Of a DNA stretch of 31,733 nucleotides, positions 31,699 through 31,733 are shown piece after piece (within the stretch, counting starts at the first letter, position 1; each line of letters begins with the position of its first letter). The DNA comes from Sterolibacterium sp964500605 (GTDB taxonomy: Bacteria; Pseudomonadota; Gammaproteobacteria; Burkholderiales; Rhodocyclaceae): NCBI GenBank assembly GCA_964500605.1, contig CAZCOS010000020.1, forward strand, positions 1-31,733. Reading direction: 5' to 3'. A program made the position numbers and the translations under genes. The notes under the pieces are model-generated. The model ran no database searches. It saw only the letters and a program-made list of their open reading frames with translations, and had not been told where the DNA came from.

Positions 31699-31733
31699 GT
31701 GCCTGGCGATGCGAGTCGTCGGGTGAAACGGGA
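31699..31733 (+). promoter_or_regulatory. 5' end of a second cobalamin riboswitch, cut by window edge
   Basis: The final bases follow the pattern of the riboswitch at 21027: GGTG, a stem, then GTGAAACGGGA, the equivalent of TTGAAATGGGA in the first copy. The stem CCTGGCGA/TCGTCGGG (31702-31709/31716-31723) closes with G-U pairs. The rest of the aptamer lies beyond the window. Confidence 0.6.

Overview
The window reads as a chromosomal segment of a GC-rich betaproteobacterium. Three things point there: the hisE-HIT-tatABC run, the DegS/AlgW-type protease divergent from a NIF3 gene, and a ZapA gene followed by a betaproteobacterial-style 6S RNA. The anaerobic hydroxylase genes at the left resemble ethylbenzene dehydrogenase and steroid C25 dehydrogenase. 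Together with a complete-looking early-cobalt B12 operon, they suggest an anaerobic, probably denitrifying, degrader of steroids or alkyl-aromatics in the Sterolibacterium/Denitratisoma/Aromatoleum neighbourhood. The genus is inference; no search was run.

Left region (1-6550): the 3' end of a molybdenum alpha subunit is followed by the Fe-S beta subunit, the haem-b gamma subunit and a TorD-like chaperone. After a 308-bp gap comes a second, complete alpha subunit with a Tat signal. The two alpha subunits are about four-fifths identical over the shared C-terminal part. The second has no beta or gamma partner of its own in view, but it has a textbook sigma-54 promoter sequence upstream.

Middle region (6646-19204): a PilZ protein precedes hisE (own sigma-70-like promoter), a HIT hydrolase and tatABC, ending in a hairpin terminator. 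Next come three minus-strand units: a HigBA-type toxin-antitoxin pair, a polytopic TPR protein and a type IV pilin with a sigma-54 promoter. The membrane-anchored DegS/AlgW-like protease (minus) faces NIF3 (plus). Then follow a small coiled-coil protein, ZapA and 6S RNA. On the minus strand lie a NusG-II-domain protein, RapZ, an acyl-CoA ligase and a small cysteine-containing protein of unknown function.

Right region (19477-31733): cbiA is separated from a long cobalamin operon by a palindromic repeat and a cobalamin riboswitch. The operon is cbiM-N-Q-O (cobalt uptake), cbiF, cbiX, cbiC, cbiD, cbiET, cbiL, cbiG, a separate cbiG C-terminal/cobE-like gene and cbiH. Most of its genes overlap by a few bases, implying translational coupling. 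No precorrin-6A reductase (cbiJ/cobK) is in view. The last ~35 bases look like the start of a second cobalamin riboswitch, so more B12-controlled genes probably follow.

No tRNA, CRISPR array or complete insertion sequence was seen.
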